From contig JBAUMZ010000176.1 in the NCBI GenBank assembly GCA_049578985.1, positions 1-64,000 of the forward strand: DNA of 64,000 bases. Direction: 5' to 3'. The notes under the pieces were generated by a model that saw only the letters and a program-made list of their open reading frames with translations, had not been told where the DNA came from and did no database searches. This stretch comes from TH5896 sp049578985. GTDB lineage: Archaea > Thermoproteota > Nitrososphaeria > Nitrososphaerales > Nitrososphaeraceae. A program made the translations under genes and the position numbers. The stretch's first letter is position 1, and each line of letters starts with the position of its first letter. This document shows, piece by piece, positions 9,380-18,542 of this stretch.

Positions 9380-10699
9380 TTATCTGCCATGCCATTTTTT
9401 CATGTGATTTTTATGTGTAGGTAGATATGCACCAGCTTTGAAATAATGGTCATAGAAATCTAGGTCTATATGTTGTGCCTGCAAATACGTTAACAAATAG
9501 ATACTAGGAATAGTGGCTGGAAATTTGCCATAAGTATCGTAAATATACTGTGCTTGCAATGCTGCACACTCTTTAACCTCTTCAGTGATAGGGTTAGCAT
9601 TGCCTCTTACTTTTGCGCTGTCTTTCCACGCACCAGGCGTTTCTATGTTATAAACGCCACCTTCACCAAACTTTCTTTGAACAAGAGAATCAATTGCTTC
9701 TCTCATATTCTTGAAGTGTGGAGGACAATACGCCTCAAAAACTCCTGGTAATCCCGTAGGATTGGGTATAGACCAGCGATCATCTGTATCATATCTAAAT
9801 CCTAATCCTGGTATGTTGGGAACTCCAGTCGCTCCCAATACTGTATGCCTATCTATACCATGATACAGCCATCCTCCTAAACCCATTGCTTGAAGCAATA
9901 ACATACCTACGTAACAAGACGTCGAAAGCTCTGTTGTTAATTCAGAGATACTATATTGCTCAAGATAGGTCAGTGGAATAGCATTCTTTGTATCAATTAT
10001 ATTTTCATACTTGCCTAAGCCAGGGATCTGCTTCTTGGCTATATCATCAAAAATAGGAAAATGATTCACGGTATAGTAAAGAATACTGGAAAGAGTGTGT
10101 TGAGCTAGATCCCCAATTGGAATAACCAATGTAGATCCCTCATGATTTGCTATCCAAGTATTATGTCCTTCCATATATGGTTCTTCTCTTGGAGTGTATA
10201 ATCTCTTGTTAGATATTTTTCGTATTCTTGATTTGTGAGCAGCTAGAAATTGCCGTAGATCAACCTTTCCATCCATTATATCCTGTGGTGGATGAAAATC
10301 TCTTGTGGGGAAGAAATACGTGCCGTCGTCGTCGGTATAAAAGATCTCAGATGTGGCGAATCCTGCTGCAGAGGGAAAGGTGCGGCCGGATGGACTATTG
10401 CAGTAATTAGATAGGTATGGTGCATATTTCTTGTGGCGCATAATTGCAAAATGCCATCCTGTAACTCCACCCATAGTAGATAACACAAGTAGCTGTTCTA
10501 ATTCACTTAATGGCATAGGTTTATGCTTAGACTTAAAAGCGAGCACGCCATCGGGGATCTCTGAACCCATACAAAATCTCCTTGATCGTCTTCCAATGAG
10601 TGCCTCCATCAATGGAAATCTTAAGAGATCAGCTAGCGTGTCTTCAATATTAGTTGATTGTTCTTGATCTAATACCATGACAAAACTCTTATTGTGCAA
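9380..10699 (-). CDS. Nitroreductase-like flavoprotein
   Basis: The 439-residue protein starts at 10699, or more likely at the second Met (10678, MVLDQEQ). Near the N-terminus, ALIGRRSRRFCMGSEIPDG followed by PMPLSELEQLL resembles the FMN-binding start of nitroreductase-fold enzymes (R-R-S-x-R-x-F ... ls..el..lL). A later segment, LQAMGLGGWLYHGIDRHTVL, resembles the second half of such folds. It is much longer than classical nitroreductases (about 200), closer to SagB-like or DUF-containing relatives. Such proteins use FMN to reduce or oxidise organic substrates. No signal peptide is visible and no operon partner is adjacent. Family assignment is moderate, substrate unknown. Confidence 0.5.
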   Translation of the reverse strand: MHNKSFVMVLDQEQSTNIEDTLADLLRFPLMEALIGRRSRRFCMGSEIPDGVLAFKSKHKPMPLSELEQLLVLSTMGGVTGWHFAIMRHKKYAPYLSNYCNSPSGRTFPSAAGFATSEIFYTDDDGTYFFPTRDFHPPQDIMDGKVDLRQFLAAHKSRIRKISNKRLYTPREEPYMEGHNTWIANHEGSTLVIPIGDLAQHTLSSILYYTVNHFPIFDDIAKKQIPGLGKYENIIDTKNAIPLTYLEQYSISELTTELSTSCYVGMLLLQAMGLGGWLYHGIDRHTVLGATGVPNIPGLGFRYDTDDRWSIPNPTGLPGVFEAYCPPHFKNMREAIDSLVQRKFGEGGVYNIETPGAWKDSAKVRGNANPITEEVKECAALQAQYIYDTYGKFPATIPSIYLLTYLQAQHIDLDFYDHYFKAGAYLPTHKNHMKKWHGR

Positions 10700-10984
10700 A
10701 GCTAATTAAAAATATACTGATAACTGTTTCGCATGCGAGCGCATGAGAGCTGCAGGCGTTTAAAGAATGAACATATACACAAACTTTCGCCGCTCTCCAC
10801 TGATCGAAGCTAGAACTGCAGAGGCATACGAAATGCATCCATCAGGTTGTCGTGAGAAGATGAACTTTATCTAGATTATCCTTCTAATTACTCTTCTTCC
10901 TCTAACAAGATAAAAGATATCAATTGCCATTTAATATTAGAATCTGACCTTCCTGCGCAAGACATTAACCAGCAATGTTAGAAC

Positions 10985-11215
10985 CTAGATATTGAGGCGG
11001 TCAAATTCCCCGATAATGAAATTCGCCCCAGATGGAAGTAAATCCACAGATTCTTTCATCAGTGTGCCCATTCGTTCATCCTTCTCCAGTCTCGCTACCA
11101 CTTCATTCAAATGTTGACGATCTCTGTAGTAAAGAGACTCTACCCAGACTCTGCTAGCCACAGTGTGATAATGAGAACGAAGCAAACGAGTAAAATTCCA
11201 GTTGAGGTTCATCAA
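10985..11215 (-). CDS. DUF1428-like C-terminal domain, probably partial
   Basis: The 76-residue frame contains VESLYYRDRQHLNEVVARLE, KDERMGTLMKES and GANFIIGEFDRLNI. The order 'D-R-x-H-h-x-E-V ... D-x-R-h ... GxFxxL' resembles the C-terminal half of DUF1428 (YbaA-like, ferredoxin-fold) proteins, which are about 115 residues long. The N-terminal 20 residues do not fit the family, so the gene is probably truncated or frameshifted at its 5' end. Role unknown. Confidence 0.4.
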   Translation of the reverse strand: MMNLNWNFTRLLRSHYHTVASRVWVESLYYRDRQHLNEVVARLEKDERMGTLMKESVDLLPSGANFIIGEFDRLNI

Positions 11216-11369
11216 TATATAGTAAATAGCATTTAATATGTTCCGGAATTATTATAGAGATCAGACAGAGGTATACAACGGATAAGAACGTGTGAACAAA
11301 GTGAGATGGAACAACGAATAATAATAGTTATTCGATAGGTTCTGTTGGTATAAATCGGGTGTGGTAAAA

Positions 11370-12314
11370 ATGCTTATAGCGTCGATTATCGCTATAGCGG
11401 TATTCTCCGTGTCTATCATCTCTTTAGGCGATGTATTCGTTGCTGCAACTGATGGAAATGGTAGAGACCAACAAACAGAGGTTAGTCGGATTTTTAACAA
11501 AACCAATAGCATCAACAGCAACAAGAGCGACAATAATAGCGATGTTTTAAAAGTTCAGATTTTGGCCAATAGTCTAGAAAAGAGGATCAAAGATGCCATC
11601 GCATTAATGGAAATTACAGGAAAGTCATCAGAGATAAGAAGTATGCCCAATGCTAGCTTACTTAATGCTACACTAAATGGATTCAATGGAATACCAGAAC
11701 ACGCTGATATGACGAGACGAACTGTTGCGCAAAATATAATATCAAACTACAACGACATAAGTGCTATCGGTTTTATTATGCCTAATGGTGTTGTATACTT
11801 TTTAGAACCATATTCTCGTCAAGAGAATTTAACAACAGACAATCTTGCTTTTCGTGATTATTACAAAGGAGTATTGAATACTAACAAGACTTATCTAGAA
11901 ATCGTAGATTCAGCCTCATCAGATCATAGACAGACGAACATAGCAGTTCCAGTATTTTCAAATGACAATACACTGATCGGTCTTTGGGTTGGAGGCATTG
12001 ATCTAAGTGTCTTTGATCAAGAGCTCCAATCCATAAAATTACCAGAAGGTCAACGAATTGTCTATGTTGATTCTAATGGTGGGGAAATAGCTGGTTCAGA
12101 CAATAAATTGGTCACAAACATAAGCGAGTCATTTGCGAACCTAACGAGTTTCCAACGAGCTATTGGGGGTGGATCTGGGTCTGTTATAGAAGAGGTAGAT
12201 CAAGAAAAGATGCTTATATCATACTATCCTGTAGAGGCTCTCAATGATAGATGGGCAATTCTTTGGATGCGGCCTGTTAACGATAGTAGTAATATAATTA
12301 AAAGTCCTAGGTAA
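11370..12314 (+). CDS. Secreted or membrane-anchored Cache-domain sensor protein
   Basis: I choose ATG 11370 over GTG 11361 (an upstream frame-compatible start). Residues 1-24 form a signal or anchor helix (ASIIAIAVFSVSIISLGDVF). The rest (about residues 60-300) looks like an extracytoplasmic double Cache domain: a long helix (LANSLEKRIKDAIALMEITG), then PAS-like sheets with IGFIMPNGVVYFLEPYSRQ, DYYKGVLNTNKTY and VPVFSNDNTLIGLWVGGIDL. Such domains bind small ligands in receptors. Here no second membrane helix or signalling domain follows, so it may be a stand-alone binding protein or have lost its output module. Its 3' end abuts the truncated gene 12310-12616. Confidence 0.7.
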   Translation: MLIASIIAIAVFSVSIISLGDVFVAATDGNGRDQQTEVSRIFNKTNSINSNKSDNNSDVLKVQILANSLEKRIKDAIALMEITGKSSEIRSMPNASLLNATLNGFNGIPEHADMTRRTVAQNIISNYNDISAIGFIMPNGVVYFLEPYSRQENLTTDNLAFRDYYKGVLNTNKTYLEIVDSASSDHRQTNIAVPVFSNDNTLIGLWVGGIDLSVFDQELQSIKLPEGQRIVYVDSNGGEIAGSDNKLVTNISESFANLTSFQRAIGGGSGSVIEEVDQEKMLISYYPVEALNDRWAILWMRPVNDSSNIIKSPR

Positions 12315-12616
12315 TTTGAGAGAAATAGCAGTCACAGAATTACACACATATACAAGTATGCAAACATCTGAAGGAACACAATATGGCGGAACGAAGGGCA
12401 TAGTAATGACAAAAGATGGCACTGAAAATGCAACCTTTGCTGGTCATAGAACAGGCTATGTTAATGAAGCAGAAAAAATGAAATATACAGGTTCCATATT
12501 CTTTAAATCGCTATCAAAAGGGAAAGCTTGGCTATCTCAATAACGTCTTTGGGGTTTTTGAAAATGATGTTGATGAATCTGGTAGTATTGCCGTAAGGAT
12601 ATGGGAGTGGAAATAG
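12310..12616 (+). pseudogene. 5'-truncated, frameshifted duplicate of the gene at 58935-59333
   Basis: From GGTAATTTGAGAGA (12310) the DNA is closely similar to 59026 onward. The protein reads LREIAVTELHTYTSMQTS versus LREIGVTELHTYTSVQTS, continuing through TGYVNEAEKMKYTGSIFFKS. A one-base insertion near 12525-12540 (GGGAAAGCTTGGC against GGGAAGATAAGC) breaks the frame; after it LNNVFGVFENDVDESGS and IWEWK resume in the next frame to TAG 12614-12616. The N-terminal 39 codons of the intact copy are absent, replaced by the end of the Cache gene. Family function unknown. Confidence 0.75.
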
Positions 12617-12999
12617 AGTATAATATCATAACAAGTCGTATCTGTGTCGTCCAGTCTGTTACATTGTCCACGTAGAAAGCTCTGCATAAGTGAGGTATAT
12701 TTGGACAAAGAATCGTTTTATTATGAAGTTTTGCTTGACACTACCAGGATTAATATTAGGAGAACAGAAGTTTTATTATTTTAGTTGTCTTATCTCTAGG
12801 AGTCAAGATTGTGGAAAGTTGGGCTTTCTTGATAATATCGCAGTGTATTCGGGGATGAAATTAATGAAACAAGGAAAACGCATATGAAAATCTGGAATTG
12901 GAAATAATGTAACCGTCAAGGCACGTAAAATAAATAGAATGGATCAAATAATAATGAAGATAAAGATTCATTATCTTCCGTTCTAGAGGTATCATATGA
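12617..12999. other. Intergenic stretch
   Basis: A 65-codon frame at 12690-12887 has no signal, motif or promoter that I can support. Nothing else seen. Confidence 0.35.
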
Positions 13000-13140
13000 C
13001 ACACAAACGGAGGAATTAGTTTTGATAGGGCTAACCCAGGTCGCTCCCGAACTCATGAGATAGCAGTGTTTAATGAAAATGCATATGTTATATGGGACGG
13101 CCTGACTGTAAAGATATCTGAACAGGAAGTATTCTTATAA
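13000..13140 (+). pseudogene. Fragment of a BNR/sialidase-like propeller protein
   Basis: The frame reads TNGGISFDRANPGRSRTHEI then AVFNENAYVIWDG and stops at TAA 13138-13140. This fits one blade of the secreted BNR-repeat propellers seen in Nitrososphaeraceae ('S-x-D-G-G-x-x-F ... NPG-x-S-x-x-P-x-I-A-x-x-x-N-x-x-Y-V-V-W'). Only one blade remains, without start or signal peptide. Confidence 0.4.
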
Positions 13141-13647
13141 TTGCACTCGAGTTAGCCGCTGCCCTATCTACAACACCTAAATCCAGACTGGGTTCTGCGG
13201 CTGCGTGATGATCATGATGAGTTCCTATATGAATATCGACAGCGGTATGAAGAGATGTTCGCCTATCAGAAGCCAAGCACTTGGCTTAAATACACTAATG
13301 TATAGTCCAAAAAATGCTTAGCTCTCAATGTGGTGTAGGTAGGCCATCACGCTCACTTTTGGGTCATATTGGTTCTTGCTGTGGTGATCAAGAATCTGCG
13401 TCTATCGAAGGCTACAAATGGACAGGTTCAGATGATATAAACATATACTTAAAACATACTTACAGTGCAGAGAAAATGATATGGTTTCAGTCTTGGACTT
13501 TGGACAATCTCTGACCAGGAGACAGGCCTCCATTAATACTGCCTATTCCTAGGGAGATAGCAAATGAGCTGGACATTGAAGTAGGTGAAACATTTGGACA
13601 AGGGCATCAGACTAATAAGACCAAAGGTTTAGCAGTAGGAGCAAGCA
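13141..13647. other. Gene-poor stretch, probably debris
   Basis: The frame PPLILPIPREIANELDIEVG around 13525-13585 looks like the first strands of an AbrB/MraZ-type swapped-hairpin domain, but it has no start and runs into the next gene in another frame. No intact gene is seen. Confidence 0.3.
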
Positions 13648-13956
13648 ATGATCACTCCACTAAGAGATTCCTATCCACTATGCGAAAACTGCAAGTCTCA
13701 ACGAGCCTCCAGTATGAAACCATATATCTTTGACATTCCCGCAGATTTCTACGACCCTTTTGGACATCCTGCAAAACAACTTTTCAAATATTTATGTGAT
13801 GACTGCTATAAGACTTTGAGTCGAGAGTTGACCCCTGGTTATGCTAGACTAAGAGAGGCTCAATATTTGCTAGATGGAAAGGGAGACGAGGAAGGGAACG
13901 ATTCAGATGTAGACGAGGAAGGGAACAAGAGGAATTCTATTCTAGAACGAAAATGA
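13648..13956 (+). CDS. Small zinc-ribbon-like protein with acidic tail
   Basis: ATG start, 102 residues. Two CxxC pairs are visible: CENC at residues 12-15 and CDDC at about 50-53, a spacing suited to one zinc site. Between them lies FDIPADFYDPFGHPAKQLFK. The last 30 residues are acidic and contain a duplicated DEEGN motif. It is probably a small metal-binding protein that interacts with protein or nucleic acid; the family is not known to me. It is one of several unrelated CxxC proteins in this window. Confidence 0.55.
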   Translation: MITPLRDSYPLCENCKSQRASSMKPYIFDIPADFYDPFGHPAKQLFKYLCDDCYKTLSRELTPGYARLREAQYLLDGKGDEEGNDSDVDEEGNKRNSILERK

Positions 13957-14246
13957 TGGAAACTTGTCTCAGGTTTAATATGTTCGTAAGGTTTGCTCAT
14001 TCCATAGTTCACCATGAGCTCACAAAAAACATGTGATTCCGAAGCATCTACGAATACCTTGCAAGGTTCATATTGTGCTGAACACTTCTGAACTTAATGA
14101 ATATGTTACTAGGATGCGGCGTATGAAAAATGGAGGAACCTGATGGTAGTAGAAGGAGTTCCAGGATTTGATGGATAATCTCCATCAAATAAAACGTTGC
14201 AAGTGACTCATTCTTCCAACAGTTCTTCGAAAAAAAAGATTGGACA

Positions 14247-14681
14247 ATGATTAAGGAGTTTGTTGACCAGAACTATGAGCCAAGTCCAGCCACAAGGCTG
14301 CTTAGACGAGCTCATAAATATCTAGAAGAGAAAGATACTAGATCAAGTTTTATAGAGGGGGTCTCATCTTTAGAGCTTGCGATTGAGGAATTTTTGCGTT
14401 CAAATTGTAGAGTAAATCAGCTGAGTGATTCTGTAAATGAATCTTTGGCAGAATTCTTTTAGAAAGGGTTACGAGCTCAGGTAGTAGCAATAGGAATTAG
14501 TGTAGGTTCAGTACCTATTTCAGATATAGAATTAGCTGTAATTGATATTAGAAATAACATAGTCCATCATGGAATGAATCCTTCATCGAATCAATCGAAG
14601 GCTATACTTATGGGATTATTTCGAACAATAAGTCATCTTGTAAATGGACCGTCTTTAAAATTCCCCGAAAGAGCCCTATAA
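14247..14681 (+). pseudogene. HEPN-like protein gene with one in-frame TAG
   Basis: A single frame from ATG 14247 to TAA 14679-14681 is interrupted once, by TAG at 14460-14462. Before it: RLLRRAHKYLEEKDTRSSFI and SSLELAIEEFLRSN, an all-helical start. After it: ELAVIDIRNNIVHHGMNP, which contains the R-x4-H motif typical of HEPN-fold proteins, many of them RNases in toxin-antitoxin or defence systems, and a final helix LMGLFRTISHLVNG. Total length of 144 codons is normal for a HEPN domain. The absence of frameshifts suggests a recent nonsense mutation or readthrough. No antitoxin partner is adjacent. HEPN assignment is an inference from the motif and helicity. Confidence 0.5.
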
Positions 14682-14914
14682 CATACAGATAGGGTTAAGC
14701 CTGATGTTTCCGAGGTTTATGACTTATCCAACTTATTATTCGTTGATAATTCAAGAGATTATACCTTTATGGTTGTTACCTATGAAATGAATCTGTAACG
14801 GAGGTTTTCGGTGTTATCTCAGTTAACAATTTCGATTGCAATCTGCGGCTTCTGAGGTATCTGAGGCCAGTGTAGGATCACCATATTGTGTTTAAGTACA
14901 TTCTAATTATCTGA

Positions 14915-15560
14915 TTAATTTAAGTTTATTTGGGAATGAATACTGGGTAAAGTGGTGCATAACACATCATTCTCTATAACAAGTCTTCGCCTAATCGCAT
15001 TATCAAGACTATTGTAAGTTCCAGCAAACCTTGTTAACGCTTCAATCTTATTTCCCTAAACTCCCCCAACCTGAATCTGTACTTTGGCGGTTTCATCAAG
15101 TTGCATCGCATCCAAAACTTTGCAATTATATTCTAATTCGCTAATACTGCTTTTTATTATCATGTTATTTGATGAGTTAAGAATCACAAATTGGTCGGGG
15201 TGCATGGAAACACGCAGTCCGTGTTTTCTGATAAAGATGCCAATAAGTTCGAATTCTGACTGAAAAAGCTCAAACCAATTCAATTTACAGATCGGATGAG
15301 AAGCCGAAAGGAATCAGATCAGAGCTAATTCTAAAAAATAATAGAGTATGGTCGACATTGTAATCTAGGATCCGGCTCAGGTGAGTCAAATTGCCTTTAA
15401 TAGTTTGAATTAACTTGTTTTCAGAATAGGATGCCAATTTAAAAGTAGATGGGCCAGTCCGAAGGATACTATTATTTATGCAGGGATATCCTATTTCCAC
15501 TATTACATGACTCGCATTGCTCACTTGGGTTTTCATGCTTATTACAAAGAATTGGTTCAT
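14915..15560 (-). pseudogene. uvsE: UV damage endonuclease (UvsE/UVDE) remnant
   Basis: Two frames give the N-terminal half of a UVDE-type TIM-barrel repair nuclease. 15560-15285 encodes IGYPCINNSILR, FKLASYSENKLIQTIKGNL and DHTLLFFRISSDLIPF. After a frameshift, 15283 onward encodes FELFQSEFELIGIFIRKHGL, RVSMHPDQFVILNS and KVQIQVGGV. Then TAG replaces the Tyr expected in GGVYG(D/N)K, and GNKIEALTRFAG, RRRLVIEND follows in frame until similarity stops. His and Gln/Asp of MHPDQF are metal-site residues in the family. At least one frameshift, one stop and loss of the C-terminal third make it dead. The full enzyme nicks 5' of UV photoproducts. Confidence 0.8.
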
Positions 15561-15631
15561 GTTTGGAAATTTTGAGTTTAGTACAAAATAGAAATTTCTT
15601 TATAAATATGCTCCACGGCTCTGAATATTCG

Positions 15632-16426
15632 TTATCCAAGCTTCAGTAGTCCCTGACCATTGTTCTTTGAAATGTAAAATATAACTATTACTAATAAGGG
15701 TAATGTTACCACCAATATAATACCTGGAACAGCTTGGGTTAAACCACCAATAGCATTGTCTTCAAAAATTTGAATTGAGATAGTGTGAGGGTTGTACGTC
15801 ATCATCATGGTCGCCCCGAGCTCTCCAACCGCCCTTACCCATGACATGATTATACCTATAATTATTCCAGTCTTAGCTAGTGGAAGTGAAACTCTGAAGA
15901 AGGTCTGTAAATTGTTCTTACCCAGTACTCTTGCAACATTCTCATATGATCTATCAACTGATTCAAATGCCGCTTGGCTTGCAAGGATCATGAAAGGAGA
16001 GGCAACATATGTTTGAGCTATTATAATTCCGAACATGGATTGAGTAAATTCCACCCCTGGGAAGGCTTGTACAACTATCGATGTTGGACCAAACATACCT
16101 AATAAAAGAGCCCCACTTGCCAGCGGAGGAAGGACTAATGGAATGATGACAACAACTCTAATAATGAATTTCCCTCTAAAATTAGAATATCTTGCCAAGA
16201 AATACGCAAATGGTATCCCAATTGCGCATAGAATTGATGTAGAGACAGTCGCAGTAAATAGGCTTAGGGTGAAAGCGTTCCAAACTTGTGGTCGTGTCAA
16301 AGATTCCAAAGCATTCAACGGATCCAAAAAGGTCAGAATTGTAGTTAGGGGAAACACGATATAGGCCAGAGTTATTGCAGAAAGGACTACGACCACAGTA
16401 TTAAATCCTCTATGTATTAATTCCAT
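15632..16426 (-). CDS. ABC transporter permease, molybdate/tungstate type
   Basis: The 264-residue integral membrane protein has six predicted helices. The cytoplasmic coupling (EAA) loop is near residues 170-195: ENVARVLGKNNLQTFFRVSL followed by PLAKTGIIIG. Sequence such as VLPPLASGALLLGMFGP and WVRAVGELGATMMMTYNP is typical of the ModB/WtpB branch (oxyanion import). Normally it pairs with a binding protein (ModA/WtpA) and an ATPase (ModC/WtpC); neither is next to it, so it is an orphan here. The downstream neighbour is the broken UV endonuclease. Tungstate, molybdate or sulfate cannot be distinguished. Confidence 0.8.
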   Translation of the reverse strand: MELIHRGFNTVVVVLSAITLAYIVFPLTTILTFLDPLNALESLTRPQVWNAFTLSLFTATVSTSILCAIGIPFAYFLARYSNFRGKFIIRVVVIIPLVLPPLASGALLLGMFGPTSIVVQAFPGVEFTQSMFGIIIAQTYVASPFMILASQAAFESVDRSYENVARVLGKNNLQTFFRVSLPLAKTGIIIGIIMSWVRAVGELGATMMMTYNPHTISIQIFEDNAIGGLTQAVPGIILVVTLPLLVIVIFYISKNNGQGLLKLG

Positions 16427-16568
16427 CCAAACACTACCCCTCTCACCTATTCATATATGCAAGTACTATTTCTTAAGTTGAAACGGGAAATATGTAGCAT
16501 ACTATCCATTGTTCTTATGCTTTACATCTTTTACAAATATCTAATTAATGAGTTCTCTCCCAAGAGGT

Positions 16569-18293
16569 CTAAATAGGATTTGCTACTGGGAGACTAAATG
16601 AGAATGTTGCTCCAGGGCCGTCATTGTTGTGTTGAGCCCAAATTCTGCCATCTTGAGATTCGACAAGGTTCTTACAAATATAAAGACCAAGACCGGTACC
16701 TTCATTTGATCTTGTAGAGAATTTTGAAAATAATCTCGGAAATATATCTGGATCTATTCCACTTCCTCTGTCAATTATACTTATTACAATGGATTTGTTG
16801 TCCTTACTTACCTCCTTCAATATGGTAATGGTTCCATCCTTGGATGAGAATTTTATAGCGTTACTAATAAGGTTCGATATTATTTGCATTACCCTATTCT
16901 TATCACAAATCAATTTAACACTCTGGGATTCGGTACCATATTTCGATTTATTTGAATGAACTTTGATCATTTTAACAATCTTAACCTGTTTCTCATTAGT
17001 ATGATCTACTTTGTTTCTAAAATCATCAATAACTTTGTCAATAACCTCATCAACATCTACCGATTCCTTGTTCAACTTTAGTATCTTGCTGTCAATCCTT
17101 GTTACATCTAGGATATCGTCTGTTAACCTATGAAGTCTTTTTGCATTCCTATTGATCACTTCTAGTGTTTCTTTCAACCATGGATTATCTCTATCAAATA
17201 TTTTTTCATATCTAGCCAGCGCAATTTCAGATAGTCCCAGTATCGGTTGTATAGGTGTCCGTAGTTCATGAGCTGCTATATTGATGAATTCTTGCTGAAT
17301 TATATTGTGGGATTCCAATTGTTTGTTGAGCATCTCTAATCTCTCCTTAGAATCCTTTAATTGCTCATACAAGTCTGTTTGTTTATGAATGACATGGATT
17401 ATGGATGCATAAGATGATGCTACAGAAGGAATATTTGAATATGTTGCAATTCCTCCTGCCTGGTACGGATCCTTTAGTGTATCATCCTTGAGCTCCCATA
17501 CCATAGATTTCAAATTATCTACTACCATTATTGTAATTTTCGTGTTAATTGATTTATCAGTTACAATTAAGTTGGCATTTGGTATCTTTTTTCTTATTCT
17601 AATCACCTGTTCATTCACATCTAAAGATTCATTGGTGAACTTATCATCGTCATGGGCATGACTGGCCTTGATATCATTTTTTGAATCGTCATATATGGGA
17701 ACCAAGATAGTTAGATTGGTCCCCCTATGCAGGGCCTTTCGGTAATGATTCAATGTGTATGTGTCTGCAGCTAAAAGAAATGTCTTTGCTGATGCAAACA
17801 TTACCAGGATTTCGTGTCTCGCTGAGTCCATAAGATCATAAGCAAGTGATATCGAAGTACGAGTGTCAGATATGACTTGTATCACCGGGTGCTCAACGCC
17901 TTCTTCTAGTTCTTTAATTTTTTGTTCGGCAGGTGTAGCCGTACTCCAAAGAGTATCAAATATGTGCTGCCCCTGTTCAACAACCTCCCTTATGCTGCTA
18001 TAAATTACCTCAGTCAGTGGAACGCTTTCCTGCAAGACAGTGGCCGCCATATATTCTGTCTCACTTATTGCAATCCCTCCTCTCACCCCATCTAAATGCC
18101 TCAGTTCGTCTACTAGATTCATTAGCTCCTTACAATGAGGGAGATTCTCTCTCGTTATTTCAGTGAGCGCACGTATCCTTCCACCCCTTTTTCGTATGTT
18201 CTTATAACCATTTCTATACTCCTTAACATCTACTACTATCGATGGTGCTTTTTTGTCGAAGAAGATATCCATCCTTTCTCTTACATTATCCAT
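16569..18293 (-). CDS. HisKA sensor histidine kinase with PLD-like sensor region
   Basis: The 574-residue soluble kinase has three parts. Residues 1-130 are a TrmB-like sensor segment (RALTEITRENLPHCKELMN; ELRHLDGVRGG; IFDTLW). Residues 140-300 are a PLD/TrmB-like domain (DSARHEILVMFASAKTFL). Residues 330-574 are HisKA plus HATPase, with phosphoacceptor His342 in IAAHELRTPIQP, N box QIISNLISNAIKFSS, and IDRGSGID and GTGLGLYICKN lids. No membrane helix is present, so it senses in the cytosol. No receiver gene is adjacent. The frame remains open upstream for about 35 codons to a stop near 18405 and seems family-like (KSEVLYGVEKAVGRGIYF) but offers no standard start, so the N-terminus may be shortened. 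It is the intact paralogue of 3366-5069. Confidence 0.85.
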   Translation of the reverse strand: MDNVRERMDIFFDKKAPSIVVDVKEYRNGYKNIRKRGGRIRALTEITRENLPHCKELMNLVDELRHLDGVRGGIAISETEYMAATVLQESVPLTEVIYSSIREVVEQGQHIFDTLWSTATPAEQKIKELEEGVEHPVIQVISDTRTSISLAYDLMDSARHEILVMFASAKTFLLAADTYTLNHYRKALHRGTNLTILVPIYDDSKNDIKASHAHDDDKFTNESLDVNEQVIRIRKKIPNANLIVTDKSINTKITIMVVDNLKSMVWELKDDTLKDPYQAGGIATYSNIPSVASSYASIIHVIHKQTDLYEQLKDSKERLEMLNKQLESHNIIQQEFINIAAHELRTPIQPILGLSEIALARYEKIFDRDNPWLKETLEVINRNAKRLHRLTDDILDVTRIDSKILKLNKESVDVDEVIDKVIDDFRNKVDHTNEKQVKIVKMIKVHSNKSKYGTESQSVKLICDKNRVMQIISNLISNAIKFSSKDGTITILKEVSKDNKSIVISIIDRGSGIDPDIFPRLFSKFSTRSNEGTGLGLYICKNLVESQDGRIWAQHNNDGPGATFSFSLPVANPI

Positions 18294-18514
18294 GAAATAG
18301 ATTCCCCTTCCTACGGCTTTTTCAACACCGTAAAGAACTTCTGATTTTTTGTCTTTGACTGGGGGGTATGTCTGAATTGTCAGTTCGATGGATCCATAAA
18401 TGCCTTAAGCATATATAATTATACTCGAATTGGCGGATAATTTGTGTATCGTAAGTAAGGAAGGTTAAATTTCGGCGATTTTTATGTATTGGAATCCAAA
18501 TCCGTGGAGCTTTT

Positions 18515-18542
18515 TTCATATTCATATTCATATTCATATTCA
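18515..18542. repeat. TTCATA microsatellite
   Basis: The hexamer TTCATA is repeated four times and followed by TTCA, giving 4.7 tandem copies. It lies in the non-coding region upstream of the kinase. Confidence 0.9.

Noticed and set aside
13088..13276. 62-codon minus-strand frame with a DHH-like HxxDHHA stretch
   Set aside because: The DHH-like look (HIGTHHDHHAAAEP) is tempting, but the frame is short, lacks neighbouring motifs and overlaps the BNR fragment.
13525..13640. AbrB-like domain start (PREIANELDIEVG)
   Set aside because: No start codon and the frame is lost within 40 codons; mentioned only in the gap entry.
4623..15058. Pyrrolysine or other recoding of TAG
   Set aside because: No sign of a pyl system in this window, the affected genes partly carry frameshifts, and the lineage is not known to recode TAG; decay is simpler, though kinase and HEPN cases deserve checking.
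18515..18542. CRISPR-like or regulatory repeat (TTCATA)n
   Set aside because: Simple hexanucleotide microsatellite.
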